Assembly (NCBI GenBank): GCA_902782815.1
Contig: CACZOS010000040.1
Coordinates: forward strand, 1 to 10,724
Direction of reading: 5' to 3'
DNA length: 10,724 bases
From: an uncultured Lachnospiraceae bacterium
Lineage (GTDB): Bacteria; Bacillota; Clostridia; Lachnospirales; Lachnospiraceae
The notes below the pieces were generated by a model, which was not told the origin of the DNA, ran no database searches, and saw nothing but the letters and a program-made list of their open reading frames with translations. Shown here piece after piece: positions 7,631 through 10,724 of the stretch (position 1 is its first letter; each line of letters begins with the position of its first letter). The translations under genes and the position numbers were made by a program.

Positions 7631-8629
7631 ATGGGTAACACACGGTCCAATCCCGGTGAAAAAACGAAACGTTATCAGGGATACGATGTAAATAAAGTAA
7701 TGGCCAATAACAGCCGGCATAAAAGGCCATGGTTCTGGAAGGTGCTGGGCATCAGCCTCATCCTGAGTCTGGTCATCATCACAACGGTGTGTTTGATAGC
7801 CATGCGGCAGAGAAAGCAGAGGACCAATTATCTGTCCAAACTTAATAAAGCCAATACCCTGGATCTTCTGCTGGAAGATCATTCCAATATAACCATTACC
7901 AGGTCCTATAAAGGGCTCAAGGACAAAGACGATTACTCCACCACCCGTTTCCTGAAGAAGAACGAGAAGGGAACTCTTTTCTCTTACCTCAAGACAAATG
8001 GATACGATCAGGATTATAAGGAAGTATTATCCGGAGAGAAACTCTATCGTTTTGACGGCAATTTCACTTATTTCTATGGTCTGGTGGGAGATGACCTTGA
8101 GCTGCTTCAGCAGGATATTGAATCTGAGATTTTCCAGGTGGACGGTTCAGAGAGTGTAAAGGAACAGACCGAAAGCTCGGATCTCATGAAGTCCGTTCTC
8201 AATTATGAAGTACAGGCCGGAGATCCTTATACCAAGCTCTATGGATTCGAGACGGGGACTGTTATTCAGAAAGTCCTGACCATCGATGTTGAAAACCTGA
8301 TCGTCACGTCGGATGTGGAGTCCGTGAATGATGAGGAGATTTATCATTATACGGTTACCTTTGACGGGGATAACAAAAATCCCAAGTTCTACAGGGCGGT
8401 AAAGGAAAAGGATAACAAGCGCAGCTGTACCGTCTATTACAATTATGATCAGGACAAGGAGAAGAAATATGAATTCTCCATCCCCTATGATGTTTACTTT
8501 ACCCTGTTGGATCATAAAGATTATACGGTCTACATGGATGAGGACTGTATGATTGAATTTACCACTACCCAGATGCAGCTCCAGAATCCGGAATCCGATA
8601 TGGAACTGTACATGAAAAAAGGAGAATAA
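7631..8629 (+). CDS. Uncharacterised membrane-anchored extracytoplasmic protein
   Basis: I do not recognise this 332-residue protein. A basic, polar N-terminus (1-35, with KTKRY and HKRPWFWK) precedes one hydrophobic segment (about 36-58, VLGISLILSLVIITTVCLIA). RQRKQR follows directly. The charge pattern on the two sides is close, so an outside C-terminus is likely but not certain. Cysteine 54 sits in TTVC, which is not a good lipobox, so a signal anchor is preferred over a lipoprotein. The remainder (60-332) is charged, tyrosine-rich and seems rich in beta strands, with alternating patterns such as ITITRSYKG, EIYHYTVTF, SCTVYYNYD and YEFSIPYDVYFTLL. It resembles beta-sheet envelope proteins only in general character; no catalytic motif is seen. 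It lies 29 bases after the carbonic anhydrase-like gene and 6 bases before the AlaX gene, so it is probably co-transcribed with both. Confidence 0.8.
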   Translation: MGNTRSNPGEKTKRYQGYDVNKVMANNSRHKRPWFWKVLGISLILSLVIITTVCLIAMRQRKQRTNYLSKLNKANTLDLLLEDHSNITITRSYKGLKDKDDYSTTRFLKKNEKGTLFSYLKTNGYDQDYKEVLSGEKLYRFDGNFTYFYGLVGDDLELLQQDIESEIFQVDGSESVKEQTESSDLMKSVLNYEVQAGDPYTKLYGFETGTVIQKVLTIDVENLIVTSDVESVNDEEIYHYTVTFDGDNKNPKFYRAVKEKDNKRSCTVYYNYDQDKEKKYEFSIPYDVYFTLLDHKDYTVYMDEDCMIEFTTTQMQLQNPESDMELYMKKGE

Positions 8630-8635
8630 AGACGA

Positions 8636-9802
8636 ATGAGAACAGAGAGACTGTTTTATCAGGATGTCTGTCTGAAGGAATTCCATGGGAAGGTTCTTTC
8701 CTGCCGGGAGCAGGGAGGAACCTTTCGGATTGTTCTGGACCGGACAGCCTTCTATCCCGAAGGAGGCGGACAACCTTCCGACAGGGGGATCCTGGGAGAG
8801 AGAAGGATCCTGGATGTGATAGAAGAAGGAGAAGCCATTGTCCACGTTGCCGACGGTCCACTGGAAGAGGGGGCAGAGGTTCTGGGACGAATCGATTGGG
8901 ACCGCCGCTTTGCTCTGATGCAGCAGCATTCGGGGGAACATATTGTCAGCGGACTTATCCACAGAAGATTCGGATATGATAATGTGGGCTTCCATATGGG
9001 AAGCGATTTTGTCACCATTGACCTGAACGGGCTCATCAGCCCGGATCAGCTCAAAGAACTGGAAAAAGAGGCAAATGAATATATCTGGCAGAATCATGAA
9101 GTAAGAGTTTTCACCCCTTCAGACCGGGAGATCGAAGCCCTTTCCTATCGGAGCAAGAAAGAACTGGAAGGACAGGTGCGGCTTGTGGAGTTCCCCGAAG
9201 CAGACCTTTGTGCCTGCTGCGGAACCCATGTTCTTAATACCGGGGAGATCGGTCTTGTCAAACTGGTCTCCGTCAGACATTTCCGGGAGGGTGTGCGGAT
9301 CGAAATGCTCTGCGGAAGAGAGGCCTTCTCCTATCTGAATCTCCACTGGGATCAGAACTCCAGGATCGGCGTGGAACTCTCGGTGAAGCCGGAGGATACC
9401 TGGCGGGCAGTCAAAAGGCTGAAAGAGGAGATCATGGAGGGGAAGAACGCCCTGAACAGCCTTAAACAGAGTATATATCTGAGGATGGCTGAGCAATGCC
9501 GGGAAAAAGGGGATGCCCTTATTTTTGTCTGTGATATGGATTCCAATGATATCAGAAGACAGGCTGACTATATCCTGGATACCTGCGGCGGAATCTGTGC
9601 TGTCTTTTCCGGCTCGGATATTGAAGGGTATAAGTATGACATTGGAGAGAGGGACGGAGATGTGCGTTCTCTGGTCAAAGATGTGAACCGGGTTCTTGGA
9701 GGAAGAGGCGGGGGCAGGCCCTTTTTTGCCCAGGGATCTGTGACAGGAAGTAAGGAGGGAATCACTCTCTTCTTCCGGGAAAAAGGATTCTCTGTCCTGT
9801 AG
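8636..9802 (+). CDS. Alanyl-tRNA editing protein, AlaX type with DHHA1-like C-terminus
   Basis: Stand-alone relative of the editing domain of alanyl-tRNA synthetase; such proteins hydrolyse Ser (or Gly) mischarged on tRNA-Ala. It has 388 residues. The N-terminal beta-barrel carries FYPEGGGQPSDRG (39-51), the family signature. The zinc site is H98 and H102 (HSGEH) with C194 and H198 in CCGTH. VNTGEIG-like NTGEIGLVKL (201-210) and the RIEMLCG strand (221-227) follow. A charged helical, probably coiled-coil stretch (about 250-292) links to a C-terminal DHHA1-like domain ending in GGRGGGRPFFAQGSV (355-369), as in the long AlaX forms. The catalytic synthetase domain is absent, so it is not a truncated alaS. 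AAGGAG (8619-8624) lies 11 bases before the ATG, and the gene starts six bases after the previous stop. Confidence 0.92.
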   Translation: MRTERLFYQDVCLKEFHGKVLSCREQGGTFRIVLDRTAFYPEGGGQPSDRGILGERRILDVIEEGEAIVHVADGPLEEGAEVLGRIDWDRRFALMQQHSGEHIVSGLIHRRFGYDNVGFHMGSDFVTIDLNGLISPDQLKELEKEANEYIWQNHEVRVFTPSDREIEALSYRSKKELEGQVRLVEFPEADLCACCGTHVLNTGEIGLVKLVSVRHFREGVRIEMLCGREAFSYLNLHWDQNSRIGVELSVKPEDTWRAVKRLKEEIMEGKNALNSLKQSIYLRMAEQCREKGDALIFVCDMDSNDIRRQADYILDTCGGICAVFSGSDIEGYKYDIGERDGDVRSLVKDVNRVLGGRGGGRPFFAQGSVTGSKEGITLFFREKGFSVL

Positions 9803-9863
9803 AATTTCATATATTTAGGAACCTGTTTCCTGAAAAAGGGAGCAGAGCTCATTTTTATAAAAT

Positions 9864-9926
9864 AAAAAAACCACTTCTCGTCGATCAGTCCAAATTCCGG
9901 ATCAAGATCAGAGAAGTGGTTTTTTT
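9864..9926. terminator. Bidirectional terminator between convergent genes
   Basis: A7-CCACTTCTC (9864-9879) and GAGAAGTGG-T7 (9911-9926) are perfectly complementary over 16 bases. The nine GC-containing pairs form the stem, and the A/T runs give a T-tract on either strand. It can therefore stop both the AlaX operon (+) and the transpeptidase gene (-). The 31-base loop is long and contains GATCA three times (9883, 9900, 9906). The remaining spacer (9803-9863) holds only weak inverted repeats: AGGAA/TTCCT (9817-9831) and GAGC/GCTC (9840-9850). Confidence 0.88.
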
Positions 9927-9955
9927 ATTCATTTGTTGCAGCTAATACTTAGCGA

Positions 9956-10724
9956 CTATTTTCTGTTCGGATCTGTGGGATCCCATTTAGTTCCGTTTTT
10001 AACCTTTGTATGACCTACATGGCCGAATGGCCCCTCATTTTTAGAAGTTATGATCTGAACAGGGATTCTGGTCTTTCTCCATTTCTTTACTTTGATCTTA
10101 TATCTGGCGATATCGTAGATCAGCTTGGCATATCTTGCCTGATGGCGTACACAGTGTGTGGTGCAGCTTGTACCGATCTTGTTGTAAAGGTCAACCCTTA
10201 AAGTCTTGGCACTCTTCTTTTTGTAGGTAGAGGAATGGAAGAGAGAAGCAGTACCGTGGATCTTTACCGCCCACTGATAGTAGCGGTAGGGAGCACCTTT
10301 GGTCTTGGTGTAGACGTACCAGCGCTTGTTCCAGGTCTTTTCCAGACGGAAGGAGCCATTGGGGGTATCATTTTTCTTTCTGGCGGTGGCGCAGACCACG
10401 GTCAAAGCGGGAATGGAATAGTCTTTGCCGTCCCATACATAGAAAGTAGTGTTGTGGGTCGTTTTATTGACGATGATCTTTATCTTCTGGGAGAGGAACT
10501 TCTGATATCCATAGTAATCCCACACCAGGTTGGTATAGAGTACACCGTTGCTCCTGAAAATGTAATTATACTTCTTAACTCCCTTTCCGTAGCTGGGAAG
10601 ATAATTCATACCTGTTACAGCCTGGCCGGCTCTGAAATAGTAGATGTTGTTGCCGATTTTGTACCAGTCAGTATAGGTCTCGTTAAAAATACCATTTAAA
10701 TAAAGGCGGAGATTGATGACGGCA
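9956..10724 (-). CDS. L,D-transpeptidase (YkuD family) with N-terminal wall-binding repeats, partial
   Basis: Secreted enzyme class that forms 3-3 cross-links in peptidoglycan. Reading leftwards from 10723, the frame is open for 38 codons before the first ATG (10607-10609), so the gene enters from the right edge and 255 residues are visible. The first part has aromatic/glycine repeats like Gram-positive cell-wall-binding repeats (TDWYKIGNNIYYF, KKYNYIFRSNGVLY). Numbering from the Met at 10609, the YkuD fold begins near residue 43 (KIKIIVNKTTHNTTFYVWDG). It continues through DTPNGSFRL (81-89), KIHGTASLFHSS (117-127), YNKIGTSCTTHCVR (142-155) and AKLIYDIA. Nucleophile candidate C153 and H125-S126 are present, but the usual SHGC is TTHC. 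The tail has a WDPTDP element (209-214), which I recall from related clostridial enzymes. Stop is TAG at 9956-9958. Signal peptide and promoter are outside the window. Confidence 0.88.
   Translation of the reverse strand, partial: AVINLRLYLNGIFNETYTDWYKIGNNIYYFRAGQAVTGMNYLPSYGKGVKKYNYIFRSNGVLYTNLVWDYYGYQKFLSQKIKIIVNKTTHNTTFYVWDGKDYSIPALTVVCATARKKNDTPNGSFRLEKTWNKRWYVYTKTKGAPYRYYQWAVKIHGTASLFHSSTYKKKSAKTLRVDLYNKIGTSCTTHCVRHQARYAKLIYDIARYKIKVKKWRKTRIPVQIITSKNEGPFGHVGHTKVKNGTKWDPTDPNRK

Noticed and set aside
7778..7795. Lipobox in the membrane-anchored protein
   Set aside because: The residues before the cysteine (ITTV) do not fit the usual [LVI][ASTVI][GAS]C pattern, so lipoprotein processing is not claimed.
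8955..8963. Perfect DnaA box TTATCCACA
   Set aside because: A single copy inside the AlaX coding sequence (codons for Leu-Ile-His), without neighbouring boxes or an AT-rich element; it can occur by chance in a window of this size.
8147..9097. Minus-strand frame of 316 codons across the membrane protein and AlaX genes
   Set aside because: It overlaps two well-supported plus-strand genes with good ribosome binding sites, and no recognisable domain is present.
10235..10699. Plus-strand frame of 154 codons opposite the transpeptidase
   Set aside because: The minus-strand frame carries clear YkuD signatures and reaches the shared terminator. The plus-strand product has no known motif.

Overview
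The window looks like a chromosomal housekeeping segment from a Gram-positive Clostridia-type bacterium, probably Lachnospiraceae or a relative. The main reasons are a PolC-type replicative DNA polymerase, which is characteristic of Firmicutes, and a short primary sigma factor with a reduced acidic region 1.1. The threonine synthase and the L,D-transpeptidase with cell-wall-binding repeats also fit Clostridia. Base composition by eye is moderate (near half G+C) and even across the window. I see no insertion sequence, phage gene, CRISPR array, tRNA or rRNA.

Layout, left to right. (1) The 3' part of threonine synthase (thrC), running in from the left edge. (2) A 170-base gap with a good sigma-A promoter overlapping the thrC stop codon, operator-like inverted repeats on its start site, and a terminator-like hairpin, followed by the rpoD ribosome binding site. 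(3) rpoD, the primary sigma factor, closed by a strong intrinsic terminator. (4) polC, starting only 16 bases after that terminator's T-run. (5) An extended -10 promoter overlapping the polC stop codon, driving a likely three-gene operon: a gamma-class carbonic anhydrase-like hexapeptide protein, an uncharacterised membrane-anchored protein, and an AlaX-type alanyl-tRNA editing protein with a C-terminal DHHA1-like region. (6) A bidirectional terminator between convergent genes. (7) On the minus strand, the 3' part of an L,D-transpeptidase whose reading frame stays open to the right edge.

The genes cover amino-acid synthesis, transcription initiation, DNA replication, a probable zinc hydratase, clearance of mischarged tRNA-Ala and cell-wall cross-linking. 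They do not form one pathway, and no dedicated novel system (defence, toxin-antitoxin, biosynthetic cluster) is visible. The points most worth a second look are the non-canonical active-site motif in the transpeptidase (TTHC in place of SHGC), the structured leader in front of rpoD, similar inverted repeats over two promoters, the terminator placed almost on the polC start, and the unassigned membrane-anchored protein. No stretch of more than 300 bases lacks a gene.
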